Source: an uncultured Akkermansia sp. (GTDB lineage: Bacteria; Verrucomicrobiota; Verrucomicrobiia; Verrucomicrobiales; Akkermansiaceae). Taken from it: a DNA stretch of 61,403 nucleotides. The position numbers and the translations under genes are program-made. This document shows positions 40,876 through 50,666 of this stretch, in pieces; the first letter of the stretch is position 1, and every line of letters starts with the position of its first letter. The stretch lies in the NCBI GenBank assembly GCA_905200945.1, contig CAJKMG010000017.1, positions 1 to 61,403 of the forward strand, written 5' to 3'. The notes under the pieces were generated by a model, which saw only the letters and a list, made by a program, of their open reading frames with translations, was not told where the DNA came from and made no database searches.

Positions 40876-42213
40876 ATGAATAATCTTTCTTTTACTTCCT
40901 ACCAAAAGATATGGCTCATGTCATACCCCCTCATGATCAGCCTGATCATTGAGCATATGATCGGCCTGACGGATGCCGTCTTCCTGGGACGCGTGGGGGA
41001 CGTGGCGCTGGGGGCGTGCGCCCTGGGCGGCGTGTATTACATGGCCATGTTCATGCTTGCGTTCGGCTTCGGTTTCGGCGCACAAATCATCATTGCGCGC
41101 CGCAACGGGGAACGCCGTTACAACAGGATTGCCCCCACCATGGTTCAGGGCTGTTATTTCATGCTGGTACTGGCAGCAGCCCTTTTTTCCGCATCTCAAT
41201 ATTTTTCCCCCATCATCCTGCGGGACATCATTGAATCCCCCCAAGTGTATGAAGCCACGGCGGATTACCTGCACTGGCGCACCTATGGTGTCTTTTTCTC
41301 TTTCCTCTGCGTCATGTTCCGCGCCTATTACGTAGGGATCACCCAGACGAAGATTCTGACGGTCAACTCCCTTGTCATGCTCCTGAGCAATGTTGCGCTA
41401 AACTACTGCCTCATTTTCGGAAAAGGCGGCTTCCCCGCCGCGGGCATTGCAGGAGCGGCCATCGCCTCCAGCGTGTCGGAAGCAGTCTCCCTTCTCTTTT
41501 TCATCGTTTACACAAGCATGACGGCGGATAAACGGAAGTATGGCTTCCGCCGGGCGTTCACACTCCGCCCCCATCTGCTGAAGGGGATGCTGTCCATTTC
41601 CGGATGGACCATGGTGCAATCTTTTATTTCCGTCTCCATCTGGTTTATTTTTTTCCTGGCGATTGAACATTTGGGGGAACGCCCGCTGGCCGTCACCAAC
41701 ATCGTGCGTAACATTTCCGCCCTGCTGATCATGGTGATCAGCGCTTTTGCCACCACGGCGGGGGCTCTCATCAGCAACCAGATTGGAGCGGGAGAACAGC
41801 GCTGCCTGTTCAAAACCTGCGGCATGACTCTCAAACTGACATACGCCATCCTGATCCCCCTGCTCATCATACTGTGCCTGTTTCCGGAGTCCGTCCTCCG
41901 TGCCTTCACGGATAGTCCGTCCCTGATTGCCGCCAGCGTCAATTCCGTGTATGTGATGGCTTCTTCCACACTGATCATGGCTCCGTCATTCATCCTGTTC
42001 AATGCCGTATCCGGCACAGGCAATACCAAGGCGGGATTCATCATGGAAATGATTTCCCTGGCCGTTTATACGGCCGTCATTTATTACGGCATCATCAGGC
42101 TCAAGCCGGATGTGGCTCTCTGCTGGTTTTCCGAACACGTTTACGGCGTTACTCTGATCTTCCTGGCATGGTGGTACCTCAAGAGCGGGAAATGGAGAGG
42201 CAAAAAGGTTTAG
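40876..42213 (+). CDS. MATE-family efflux transporter
   Basis: 445 aa with 12 hydrophobic segments in two related halves, in the MATE arrangement: MSYPLMISLIIEHMIGLTDAVFLGRVGDVALGA near the N-terminus. Substrate unknown; members export drugs or metabolites in exchange for Na+ or H+. The gap to 42,468 holds no gene that I can support. Confidence 0.9.
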   Translation: MNNLSFTSYQKIWLMSYPLMISLIIEHMIGLTDAVFLGRVGDVALGACALGGVYYMAMFMLAFGFGFGAQIIIARRNGERRYNRIAPTMVQGCYFMLVLAAALFSASQYFSPIILRDIIESPQVYEATADYLHWRTYGVFFSFLCVMFRAYYVGITQTKILTVNSLVMLLSNVALNYCLIFGKGGFPAAGIAGAAIASSVSEAVSLLFFIVYTSMTADKRKYGFRRAFTLRPHLLKGMLSISGWTMVQSFISVSIWFIFFLAIEHLGERPLAVTNIVRNISALLIMVISAFATTAGALISNQIGAGEQRCLFKTCGMTLKLTYAILIPLLIILCLFPESVLRAFTDSPSLIAASVNSVYVMASSTLIMAPSFILFNAVSGTGNTKAGFIMEMISLAVYTAVIYYGIIRLKPDVALCWFSEHVYGVTLIFLAWWYLKSGKWRGKKV

Positions 42214-42420
42214 GAGGAACAAGAACGGGGAACGGCACGAAATAAAGTCCGCTTTCATCCATGCGTCTCCAACGCTCTCCCATTCTCAAAAAGTGCCCTG
42301 GTTGGAGAAAAGGCTGCTTTTTGCCCCCAGGTGGCAAAGGGTGACGCATGCTGCTTCCCAATGCACCGGATAAAACACGGCCATTCAAACTCCGGAAAAT
42401 AAGCCCGGAGGATACAAAAA

Positions 42421-42446
42421 TGCCCTGCGGCATCCGCCGCAGGGCA
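42421..42446 (-). terminator. Terminator of 42469 gene
   Basis: TGCCCTGCGG and CCGCAGGGCA with a 6-nt loop. On the minus strand it is followed by TTTTTG. Confidence 0.75.
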
Positions 42447-42468
42447 AAAACATCAACACAGACAGGAA

Positions 42469-43290
42469 TTATTCTTCGCCAAGATCCTCTTCGGAATCCC
42501 GTTCCTCTTCCGGAGAAGAAGTTTTCTCCTGCTGCTGGAGAGCTGCTTTCTGGGCATGCTTGCGGCGCGCTTCCTCCATCATGAAGAATTCCGCACAGCG
42601 GAAAGCGCGGCGGGCCGCCTCACGTGCCGTCTGGTCGTCCATCAGGGCAAGGCCTTCTTCAGACACTTCCGCCAGGAACATTTTCCAGGCTCGGGAAGCC
42701 ACCTTCTTACAATCCAACTGCTTGAGAGAAGCGGCATCCTGCATGGGCTGGCGGTCTTCGGAACCGCCGCCTTTCTTATTGCGGCGGCGACGCTTGCGCT
42801 TGTTAAAGGGCCCTTCGGAGGCGCCGCCCACTGTTTCCGGCTGGGCAAAAACATCTCCGCCATGCTGTTCATGGCGCTCCTGCTGTTCCGCATTGCGATT
42901 GGGGCGGAACGATTCCCGCTTGACCTTGACCGGAGCGGCAGACTGGGGCTTCTGGGGAGCTTCGGGCATCACCTCCTTTTCCACGGGAGCGGAAGGAGCC
43001 GGGGCCTCGGAAGGGGCAACAACCGTTTCAGAGACAGGGGCCTTTTCATCAGCCGCCTTTTTGGCTGTTTTCGCGGTTTTTGTCTTCACCGCGGTTTTCG
43101 GGGCGGACTTGACCGTTTTGATTTTGGTTTTGGGTGCTTCTACGGAAGCGGCGTCAACAACAGCTTTTTTTTCAGCTGCGGCGGCCTTTTTGGTGGTAGA
43201 GGCCGTCTTTTTGGCCGTCGTCTTGCGAGCAGCCGTTTTTTTAGCTGCGGACGCTTCCGGAGCACCTGTTTCTAATGGTTTTTTTGCCAT
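42469..43290 (-). CDS. Ala/Lys-rich, histone H1-like protein
   Basis: 273 aa. The N-terminal 100 residues are Lys/Ala/Thr repeats (AAKKTAARKTTAKKTASTTKKAAAAEKK), like bacterial histone H1-like or AlgP tails that bind nucleic acid. An RRRRRNKKGG patch is at about 165. A short conserved helical domain (DCKKVASRAWKMFLAEVSEEGLALMDD) and an acidic end follow. Probably nucleoid- or RNA-associated. Confidence 0.65.
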   Translation of the reverse strand: MAKKPLETGAPEASAAKKTAARKTTAKKTASTTKKAAAAEKKAVVDAASVEAPKTKIKTVKSAPKTAVKTKTAKTAKKAADEKAPVSETVVAPSEAPAPSAPVEKEVMPEAPQKPQSAAPVKVKRESFRPNRNAEQQERHEQHGGDVFAQPETVGGASEGPFNKRKRRRRNKKGGGSEDRQPMQDAASLKQLDCKKVASRAWKMFLAEVSEEGLALMDDQTAREAARRAFRCAEFFMMEEARRKHAQKAALQQQEKTSSPEEERDSEEDLGEE

Positions 43291-43346
43291 AAAATTTCAA
43301 GTGAAAGAAAGGATTATGAATCAATTCCGGAGATTGTCGAGATTTA

Positions 43347-43610
43347 TCACGGAGCCTCATCCGGAAGAGCCGGGAGATCTTTCAACAGCGCCTTGTACTT
43401 TCCCGAATCAAAAGAGCGGCCCCCCACCACCATCGCATTAATAGTAATGGCCAGAGCCTGCGCCATCAGTTCCAGAGCTTCCTGTTCTCCCAGTTTTTCC
43501 CGCCCCGTCAGGCGTTCCAGACAGTTTTTGACATAAACGGTGTCTGGCGACTCCAGTTGTTCCCGAACGGCAGGCACCAGCACTTCTATCATTTCCTCCG
43601 GTATCTCCAT
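43347..43610 (-). CDS. Small hypothetical protein
   Basis: 87 aa, mostly helical and acidic (EIPEEMIEVLVPAVREQLESPDTVYVKNCLERLTG). No known domain recognised. Its spacing of 56 bp before the H1-like gene suggests shared transcription. The 43,611-43,808 gap holds nothing I can support. Confidence 0.55.
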   Translation of the reverse strand: MEIPEEMIEVLVPAVREQLESPDTVYVKNCLERLTGREKLGEQEALELMAQALAITINAMVVGGRSFDSGKYKALLKDLPALPDEAP

Positions 43611-43808
43611 GATAATCTTTTTTGTTGCTTTTACTATGCGACCAAATTAACACGCATCTTTTTTCCGGAAGCCCCGGGCAGACACCCTCTCACGGATGGC
43701 ATGCGGACACGGCATTTTCCATTCCAGCCAAGGCTTTTATTGGAAATAACCGCCACCCGGCAAGTTCCTGCTTCCAGTCCATTTCAAGCGGAATATTTTC
43801 CGTTTCCC

Positions 43809-44270
43809 TCACATGGCTCCCATGCGGCTGCGAATGACGGATTGCAGTTCCGTTTCAAATTCCCTCAGGTCGTCTGCCGTAGGTTCTCCAAGCGTAGCGT
43901 CCCAGTTGATACGGCCGGTACGGTCAATATCCCATGCGCCCTGGGCACCGCTCTTGAATAAAACCTTGCCGGACATCAGGGCGTGGGGAGGCGTTATTTC
44001 GTCCACAGTTACCTGGGTTTTTCCCAGCAGGGAGGCAGGGGGAGACATTGTTCCGGGAAGCTCTCCGGGCTGCTCGGCTTCGGGTTCCGGCTCCGGCTGG
44101 CTGATGCGGATATCCAGATCCTGAAGAAGGAATCTTGTATCCATGAACGTCAGCTTGATGTTCAAGTCCTCATGCAGCCTTTTCTGGATGGCGTTTAAAT
44201 CCAGTCCTTCTTCCGCCCAGGTCCGGATGGACTGGATCTGTTCCGGAGATAATTGATCAGGGTTTATCAT
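43809..44270 (-). CDS. Hypothetical protein downstream of rsmA
   Basis: 153 aa from the ATG at 44270, which overlaps the end of rsmA by 14 bp, so it is translationally coupled. Opens with LSPEQIQSIRTWAEEGLDLNAIQKRLHEDLNIKLTFMDTRFLLQDL (HTH-like). A Pro/Glu-rich linker and a small beta domain follow (VDEITPPHALMSGKVLFKSG). Function unknown. Confidence 0.7.
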   Translation of the reverse strand: MINPDQLSPEQIQSIRTWAEEGLDLNAIQKRLHEDLNIKLTFMDTRFLLQDLDIRISQPEPEPEAEQPGELPGTMSPPASLLGKTQVTVDEITPPHALMSGKVLFKSGAQGAWDIDRTGRINWDATLGEPTADDLREFETELQSVIRSRMGAM

Positions 44271-45636
44271 GATATGTATTTGAGTTAGAATGATTTTTTC
44301 TATTCGCGGCCAGCCATGCATTCCAACAGGGAATGAACGCAGGCGAGAAATCCTGCGGACGGCGTTCCACCCACGCCTGGATTTGCTCCGGCGTGAACCA
44401 CTGCACGCTGTCCACCTCCGCCGCCGGAAAACGAACCTTCCCGGAATACCGCCCTTCATAGAGGGAGATGAATTCCCAGCCGTTATTTTCTCCGGCGTCA
44501 AAATCCGCGATTTTCTGCAGCCCGCAGCCGGACACCCCCAGTTCTTCCTTCAGCTCCCGCACCGCAGCTTCCTCATAACTTTCCCCGGCATCCAGATGCC
44601 CGGCTGCGGAGGAATCCCATTTGCCCGGCTGCCTGTCTTTCCACAAGGACCTTTTCTGGAGAAGCACGGCTCCATGCTTGTTAACCAGGAACATATGTAC
44701 GGCGCGATGACGAAGGCTGCCTTCATGTATTTCCCGGCGCGTGCCCTGCCCCGTCACCTGATTGAGTTCGTCCACGATGTCAAACAATTCATCTCCGCTC
44801 TGCGCCACATCCTTGAGAGGATTGGTATCATAAACGCGCGCCAATTCCACCCACTGGGACAAATTCAATTCCTCAGCCCTGGCGGAAGGGGAAAGCCCCA
44901 GGGAAGCAGCCACGCCCTCCCACGGAGGAGAAGCGGGGAGCTGTTTTTTCAATTGTTTGCGCCGCTGGGAAAAAGCCTTGCGCATCAGTTCATCCATCAG
45001 GCGGTCGTCATATGGAGGCAACTCGCGGGCAGGACGGGGAGTGAGCAGCATCACGGTGGAATCAATACGCGGACGGGGATGAAACGCTTCCGGCGGAATG
45101 GTTTTGAGGGCACGGGGAATCCAGTTTTTCTGGATGCGCAGGGACAACAGCCCGAAGGCATCATCATCCGGCGTCGCCAGAATGCGGTCGATAAACTCCT
45201 TCTGAAGCATCACCACGGCACGTTCCACAGCACTGGGCCTGGACAGGAAATTCTGGAGGATGGCTCCCCCCGCGGAATAGGGAAGATTGCCAAGGAATTT
45301 GACAGGGGCCTCCGCAAACAGCCCCCGCGGATCCCAGGAAGCGCCGTCTGCATGGTGAACCTCCACATGGGGATCACCGGCCCAGCGCTCTTTCTGGTAC
45401 TCTGCCAGACGGGAATCAAATTCCACCAGAACCAGTTTGCGGCAAAGGGGTGCGGCATGTTCCGTCAGGGAGCCGGTTCCAGGCCCTACCTCCACCACGC
45501 AATCCTGCGGCCGGATTTCGAGCTGCTCCACAATCCAGCGGGCCACATTTTCATCCGTCAGGAAATTCTGCCCCAGGGACTTGCTGGGGCGCACTTCATG
45601 GTCTTCCAGAACATTCCTGATCTCGGACGGTTTCAT
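44257..45636 (-). CDS. rsmA: RsmA (KsgA) 16S rRNA dimethyltransferase fused to NUDIX hydrolase
   Basis: 459 aa from MKPSEIRNVLED at 45636; the frame is open further upstream but lacks similarity. Residues about 1-270: SLGQNFLTDENV, EVGPGTGSLTE (SAM loop) and NLPYSAG (catalytic NLPY) define KsgA, which dimethylates the two adenines near the 3' end of 16S rRNA. Residues about 290-440: NUDIX box GHLDAGESYEEAAVRELKEELG, a pyrophosphohydrolase (GX5EX7REXXEEXG). The fusion is unusual; substrate of the NUDIX half unknown. Confidence 0.92.
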   Translation of the reverse strand: MKPSEIRNVLEDHEVRPSKSLGQNFLTDENVARWIVEQLEIRPQDCVVEVGPGTGSLTEHAAPLCRKLVLVEFDSRLAEYQKERWAGDPHVEVHHADGASWDPRGLFAEAPVKFLGNLPYSAGGAILQNFLSRPSAVERAVVMLQKEFIDRILATPDDDAFGLLSLRIQKNWIPRALKTIPPEAFHPRPRIDSTVMLLTPRPARELPPYDDRLMDELMRKAFSQRRKQLKKQLPASPPWEGVAASLGLSPSARAEELNLSQWVELARVYDTNPLKDVAQSGDELFDIVDELNQVTGQGTRREIHEGSLRHRAVHMFLVNKHGAVLLQKRSLWKDRQPGKWDSSAAGHLDAGESYEEAAVRELKEELGVSGCGLQKIADFDAGENNGWEFISLYEGRYSGKVRFPAAEVDSVQWFTPEQIQAWVERRPQDFSPAFIPCWNAWLAANRKNHSNSNTYHDKP

Positions 45637-45918
45637 AATGAAGTGATGTTCGCAAAAATGCCTGTCAGGAGCCAGTAAAAAGCGGGGCAGTTTCCGGCAT
45701 GAAAACGGAGAAGCTCCAACCGCCGCAGACAAAGAACGGAGAGACGGCGGCAAGATATATCGCAAATTGACAAAAAGGGGAAAACATGTCACTTTTACAG
45801 GCGTCTGGAACAGGGATTCAGCCTGCAGTGAACCGGAAGGTTCCGCAGACTCCAAAATGTCCAGACGCCTTTGCCGGAGAAAAAGTTAAACCGGCTCAAC
45901 AGCAAATTTGATAAAATC

Positions 45919-46908
45919 ATGAAAGTACTTGTAACCGGCGGAGCCGGATATATTGGTTCCCACACGGTACGCCAGCTCGTCAAAACCGGCGCAGACGTGA
46001 CCGTGCTGGACAACATGGTGTACGGCCACGCGGGAGCCCTCGTGGACCCGGAAGTGAAACTGGTCAAAGGGGATTTGGGAGATGCCTCCGTGGTCTATCC
46101 TCTCCTGATGAAGGGCAACTTTGACGCCGTGATTCACTTTGCCGCCTTCATCAATGTGGGGGAATCCGTCCAGAACCCCCTCAAGTACTACATGAACAAC
46201 ATCGCCAGGCCCCTCGTCCTTCTGGGCGCCATGCAAGCCGCCGGCGTCAAGCGCTTTGTTTTCTCCTCTACCTGCGCCACGTATGGCGTTCCCACCCAGA
46301 TCCCTATCCCGGAAACGGAAAAGCAGGATCCTATCAATCCTTACGGGAGTTCCAAGTACATGCTGGAAAAAGTTTGCAGGGACTGCGACCGCGCCTGGGG
46401 TCTCAAAAGCGTTTTTCTGCGCTATTTTAATGCCTCAGGCTGCAGCGAGGACGGCTTGATTGGTGAAGACCACGAACCGGAAACCCACCTTATCCCCAAC
46501 ATCCTGCTCACGCTCACCGGGGAAAAGGAATACATCGAAGTCTTCGGAACGGATTACGACACGCCGGACGGCACCTGCATCCGCGACTACATCCACGTCA
46601 ACGACCTGGCGGACGCCCACTTGAAAGCGGTGGAGTACCTGATGAAAGGCGGAGCCACAGAGTGTTTCAACCTCGGAACCGGACTGGGGCTTTCCGTCCG
46701 GGAAATCCTAGAAACGGCTGAAAAAGTCACCGGTAAGAAAATTCCCGTCCGCTACGGCCCGCGCCGTGAAGGCGATCCGCCCCGCCTGATTGCCAATCCG
46801 AAGAAAGCCAAGGAAATCCTTGGCTGGGAAGCCAAGTGCAAGGATGCCGGCGCTATCGTGGAAACCGCATGGAAGTGGATGACCGGCCCGCGCCGCGGCC
46901 ACTATTAA
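45919..46908 (+). CDS. galE: UDP-glucose 4-epimerase
   Basis: 329 aa from MKVLVTGGAGYIGSH (Rossmann NAD loop GxxGxxG). Catalytic pair in CATYG (Ser/Thr region) and YGSSKYMLE (YxxxK). Interconverts UDP-galactose and UDP-glucose (Leloir pathway), supplying precursors for glycans and allowing use of mucin galactose. Divergent from rsmA across about 280 bp. Confidence 0.93.
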   Translation: MKVLVTGGAGYIGSHTVRQLVKTGADVTVLDNMVYGHAGALVDPEVKLVKGDLGDASVVYPLLMKGNFDAVIHFAAFINVGESVQNPLKYYMNNIARPLVLLGAMQAAGVKRFVFSSTCATYGVPTQIPIPETEKQDPINPYGSSKYMLEKVCRDCDRAWGLKSVFLRYFNASGCSEDGLIGEDHEPETHLIPNILLTLTGEKEYIEVFGTDYDTPDGTCIRDYIHVNDLADAHLKAVEYLMKGGATECFNLGTGLGLSVREILETAEKVTGKKIPVRYGPRREGDPPRLIANPKKAKEILGWEAKCKDAGAIVETAWKWMTGPRRGHY

Positions 46909-46942
46909 TTCCTTTACCCACAAAAGAACCATCCCTTCTTCC

Positions 46943-46970
46943 GCCCTGCCATGCGCCACCATGGCAGGGC
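46943..46970 (+). terminator. Terminator of galE
   Basis: GCCCTGCCATG and CATGGCAGGGC, 11-bp stem with 6-nt loop, followed by TTGCTCTTTT. Confidence 0.8.
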
Positions 46971-47342
46971 TTGCTCTTTTCCAGACTTCTTTACACGCTC
47001 CACGCCCGCGACCGCCCTCTATTCCTCTGTCGGCCACAGCGGAACAAAAAAACTTTCAAAGGCAACCGCCTCCTGGCGTGTTACTCATCTTTTCTGGCTT
47101 CAACATGCCTTTTTCCAATCCCCTCCGGCGAACCAAAAGCACAGCCTGTGTCCCCGTGTGCACCCACACTCCGGAACGTCCGGCTTCCCATCGGACAAAT
47201 GATGCAGATAATATAAACCATTCATTATAAAATCCCCTTTTGTTCACATCTGGTCATTTACCATCCAATGGGACATTAAAATTTTTGAACTCGTCCCAGC
47301 CGGAAAAACATCATATTATCTTCAGGAACCTTCATATACTGT
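46971..47342. other. Non-coding gap before the tandem toroid genes
   Basis: 372 bp with no gene that I can support. It becomes AT-rich near 47,210-47,340, where the promoter of the 47343 gene probably lies. No repeat recognised. Confidence 0.5.
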
Positions 47343-47884
47343 ATGAGTCTCCACATTGAAAGTACTGAAGATGCCCTTGCGGAATTGAAGAAACAGCGGA
47401 CCAAGACACTGACCGCCGCCATTTCCGTTTCTTTCCTCGGCGTCGCCCTCATGGGCCTCCTCCTCTACCTGGTACACATCATCGTGGCCGTTCCGGAAGA
47501 TCCCCCCATGGTCGCCTACGCCACCCAGGAAGGCGACAACCCGGACATTGACACACCGGAAGTCACCCAGACCACCCAGCGCCCCAGCAGCTCCTCCACC
47601 TCCGCGCAGGTGAAGGTCATCGCCGCCGTCGCCACAGCGGACGTCGCGGTGGTCAACCCTGATATTGAGGTGGACGTCCCCTCGGAAGAACTTTCCATGG
47701 GCATCGACATCGGCGACGGCTTCGGAACCGGCACGGGAGACGGAGACGGGGGAGGCATTCCCGGTATCATTTCCAAGCGCTGCGACTTGAACGACCGCAT
47801 GAAGCGCATCACGGAAAACGGAGGCACCCCGCAGTGCGAGGAAGCCGTAGTCAAATCCCTCCGCTGGCTGAAAAAACAGCAGAA
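47343..47884 (+). repeat. 542-bp direct repeat, copy 1
   Basis: By eye identical base for base to 49016-49557: the shared N-terminal anchor and spacer of the two toroid genes. Confidence 0.85.
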
Positions 47885-48866
47885 TAAAGACGGGTCCTGG
47901 GGTGGAGCCCCCCATAATTACAAATGCGCCATGACAGGCCTGGCTCTCCTGTCCTACCTGGCCCACTGCGAAACGCCTCTTTCCGAGGAATTCGGGGAAA
48001 CTGTCCTGAAGGGCATCTCCTTCCTGGTGGACCAGGGTACGAAGAATCCCGTCCTGTCCCTGGTTCCCCAGAGAAACGAGGTCAGTTATGACCACGCGGT
48101 AGCCACCTATGCCCTGTGCGAAGCCTACACTTTCTGCAAGCAGATGGACATCCCCTCCATCTCCAACCTGGAAAAGGTCGTCATAAAGGCCGTGGATAAA
48201 ATTGTAGATAATCAGAACACCGACGGCGGCTGGGCCTACAATTACAACACGAAGGCGGGCGCCCATACGGACCTTTCCGTCACCGGATGGAACGTGCAGG
48301 CCCTCAAGGCAGCCGAACACGGCGGCATCAAACCAACCAAAGGGGAAATACGCACGGCCCTGCGCAAAGCGGCGGCCTACTGCCGGAAATGCGGCAAGCC
48401 CGACGGTCTCTTCACCTACATGCAGGAAGGCAGGGAAGACGCTGCTGCACGCCCTTCCCTGGTGGGCGTAGGCGTTCTTTCCCTCCAAATGTGCGGCAAC
48501 GGCTCGGACAGCGCCGCCCGCAAGGGGCTGGACTGGATGCTCAAGAACACCAACCAGCCATTCAACTGGAAGGCGAACAACACTTCCTCCAACCTCTACC
48601 AGCATTACTACGGGGTGCAGGCCGCCATGAACCGCGGAGGGGATGTATGGAAAGCGTACAACAAAGCTTTCCGTGACGCCACCCTCGGAGCCCAATCCAC
48701 CGATGGAAGCTTTACCCCGAACGGATTTCCCGGACCTGGGGGACTCGTAAACAGCAATGGTGGTTCCATCAACGACAAAATTTACCGCCAGTGCCTGGCA
48801 ACGCTGATGCTGGAGGTATATTACCGCTTCCTTCCCGGCACGGGGGAAGGCACCAGGAATTCCTAA
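47343..48866 (+). CDS. Membrane-anchored terpenoid-cyclase-fold (prenyltransferase repeat) protein, copy 1
   Basis: 507 aa. Cytoplasmic N-terminus, one membrane helix (about 21-45, AAISVSFLGVALMGLLLYLVHIIV), a low-complexity spacer with Asp/Gly (GDGFGTGTGDGDGGG), then an alpha/alpha toroid with repeats such as SLRWLKKQQNKDGSWG and the final CLATLMLEVYYRFLP. The fold is shared with squalene-hopene cyclases and prenyltransferases, but no complete DxDD or zinc site is seen, so the role may be binding. Its first 542 bp are identical to the next gene. Confidence 0.75.
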   Translation: MSLHIESTEDALAELKKQRTKTLTAAISVSFLGVALMGLLLYLVHIIVAVPEDPPMVAYATQEGDNPDIDTPEVTQTTQRPSSSSTSAQVKVIAAVATADVAVVNPDIEVDVPSEELSMGIDIGDGFGTGTGDGDGGGIPGIISKRCDLNDRMKRITENGGTPQCEEAVVKSLRWLKKQQNKDGSWGGAPHNYKCAMTGLALLSYLAHCETPLSEEFGETVLKGISFLVDQGTKNPVLSLVPQRNEVSYDHAVATYALCEAYTFCKQMDIPSISNLEKVVIKAVDKIVDNQNTDGGWAYNYNTKAGAHTDLSVTGWNVQALKAAEHGGIKPTKGEIRTALRKAAAYCRKCGKPDGLFTYMQEGREDAAARPSLVGVGVLSLQMCGNGSDSAARKGLDWMLKNTNQPFNWKANNTSSNLYQHYYGVQAAMNRGGDVWKAYNKAFRDATLGAQSTDGSFTPNGFPGPGGLVNSNGGSINDKIYRQCLATLMLEVYYRFLPGTGEGTRNS

Positions 48867-49015
48867 TCTGATTGACAGACAGGCGTGTCTGGCTTTAGTA
48901 TGCTGCCAGCCTTGTAAACAGGCAGGCCAGCAATACATACCTGTACAGGGCAATTCTCCCCATTTTTCAGAAATGCGGGAGTTTTTGCCTTGACGCCAAC
49001 CAGACACCTCCTTCT

Positions 49016-49557
49016 ATGAGTCTCCACATTGAAAGTACTGAAGATGCCCTTGCGGAATTGAAGAAACAGCGGACCAAGACACTGACCGCCGCCATTTCCG
49101 TTTCTTTCCTCGGCGTCGCCCTCATGGGCCTCCTCCTCTACCTGGTACACATCATCGTGGCCGTTCCGGAAGATCCCCCCATGGTCGCCTACGCCACCCA
49201 GGAAGGCGACAACCCGGACATTGACACACCGGAAGTCACCCAGACCACCCAGCGCCCCAGCAGCTCCTCCACCTCCGCGCAGGTGAAGGTCATCGCCGCC
49301 GTCGCCACAGCGGACGTCGCGGTGGTCAACCCTGATATTGAGGTGGACGTCCCCTCGGAAGAACTTTCCATGGGCATCGACATCGGCGACGGCTTCGGAA
49401 CCGGCACGGGAGACGGAGACGGGGGAGGCATTCCCGGTATCATTTCCAAGCGCTGCGACTTGAACGACCGCATGAAGCGCATCACGGAAAACGGAGGCAC
49501 CCCGCAGTGCGAGGAAGCCGTAGTCAAATCCCTCCGCTGGCTGAAAAAACAGCAGAA
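49016..49557 (+). repeat. 542-bp direct repeat, copy 2
   Basis: Identical by eye to 47343-47884; divergence starts abruptly at 49558. Confidence 0.85.
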
Positions 49558-50518
49558 CGGTAATGGATCCTGGGGTGAAGGACAATTCCGCGCCTCCATG
49601 ACCGGCATTTCCCTGCTGGCCTATCTGGCCCACTGCGAAACGCCTCTTTCCGAGGAATTCGGGGAAAACGTCCTGAAGGGCATCTCCTTCCTGGTAGACT
49701 TAGGAATGAAAAACCCCGTCCTTTCGGAACAGCCTGCCTTGAAGGAGATCTGTTATGACCACGCGGTAGCCACCTATGCCCTGTGCGAAGCCTACACCTT
49801 CTGCAAGCAGATGGACATCCCTTCCATCTCCAACCTGGAAAAGGTCGTCGTAAAGGCCGTGGACAGGATTATTGACGCCCAGTGCCCCAACGGCGGCTGG
49901 GCCTACAGCTACAACAACAAGATTAATCCGGACATCGACCTTTCCGTCACTGGATGGAACGTGCAGGCCCTCAAGGCAGCCGAGCACGGCGGCATCAAAC
50001 CAACCAAAGGGGAAATACGCTCCACGCTGCGCAAAGCTTCAAGCTACGTGCGCAAGAACGTCATGCCGGACGGCAAGTTCTCCTATAAGGAAAACGGCAA
50101 TATGCCCCGTTCCTCCCTGGTAGGCGTGGGCGTGCTTTCTCTGCAAATGACGGGCAACGGCTCGGACAGCGCCGCCCGCAAGGGTCTGGACTGGATTAAA
50201 AACAATGTCAAAGCCCTCCAGTGGGGCCAGGGAAGCGGCACGGAAAACGTCAAGAGCAATCTCTACATGCACTACTACTGCGTGCAGGCCGCCATGAACC
50301 GCGGCGGAGACGTATGGACCACCTACAACAAAGCGTTCCGGGACGCCGTGCTCAGCGGTCAGAATGAGGACGGCAGTTTCCGGAAAAATGATGTAGGATA
50401 TGTTTCCGGCATGAGCGGCAAATCCGTAAACATCTACCGCCAGTGCCTGGCAACGTTGATGCTGGAAACCTATTACCGTTTCCTGCCCGGCACGGGGGAA
50501 GGCACCAAGAACTCCTGA
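49016..50518 (+). CDS. Membrane-anchored terpenoid-cyclase-fold protein, copy 2
   Basis: 500 aa. Same layout as the previous gene: identical residues 1-180, then a related but divergent toroid (about 185-500) with QQNGNGSWGEGQFRASMTGIS and a final CLATLMLETYYRFLPGTGEG. The sharp change from full identity to divergence suggests gene conversion or a recent duplication with selection on the outer domain. The 48,867-49,015 gap contains a small hairpin (CAGACA/TGTCTG). Confidence 0.75.
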   Translation: MSLHIESTEDALAELKKQRTKTLTAAISVSFLGVALMGLLLYLVHIIVAVPEDPPMVAYATQEGDNPDIDTPEVTQTTQRPSSSSTSAQVKVIAAVATADVAVVNPDIEVDVPSEELSMGIDIGDGFGTGTGDGDGGGIPGIISKRCDLNDRMKRITENGGTPQCEEAVVKSLRWLKKQQNGNGSWGEGQFRASMTGISLLAYLAHCETPLSEEFGENVLKGISFLVDLGMKNPVLSEQPALKEICYDHAVATYALCEAYTFCKQMDIPSISNLEKVVVKAVDRIIDAQCPNGGWAYSYNNKINPDIDLSVTGWNVQALKAAEHGGIKPTKGEIRSTLRKASSYVRKNVMPDGKFSYKENGNMPRSSLVGVGVLSLQMTGNGSDSAARKGLDWIKNNVKALQWGQGSGTENVKSNLYMHYYCVQAAMNRGGDVWTTYNKAFRDAVLSGQNEDGSFRKNDVGYVSGMSGKSVNIYRQCLATLMLETYYRFLPGTGEGTKNS

Positions 50519-50666
50519 AACATCTCCCCGGACAACGGGAAGAGCGTTGCGGAAGAAGGTTCTGCATGCGAGGGAACGGACCTTCTTCCGGCGGCGCGCA
50601 AATTAAATCCTGACTTGACCGCGGAAGCTTCTCTTGTTATTCATATGGTTTCCATTTTCTAACGAC

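Noticed and set aside
47322..49633. Long Gly/Val-rich minus-strand frames opposite the tandem toroid genes
   Set aside because: They repeat because the plus-strand DNA repeats, and show no domain. Plus-strand proteins have membrane helix and repeats.
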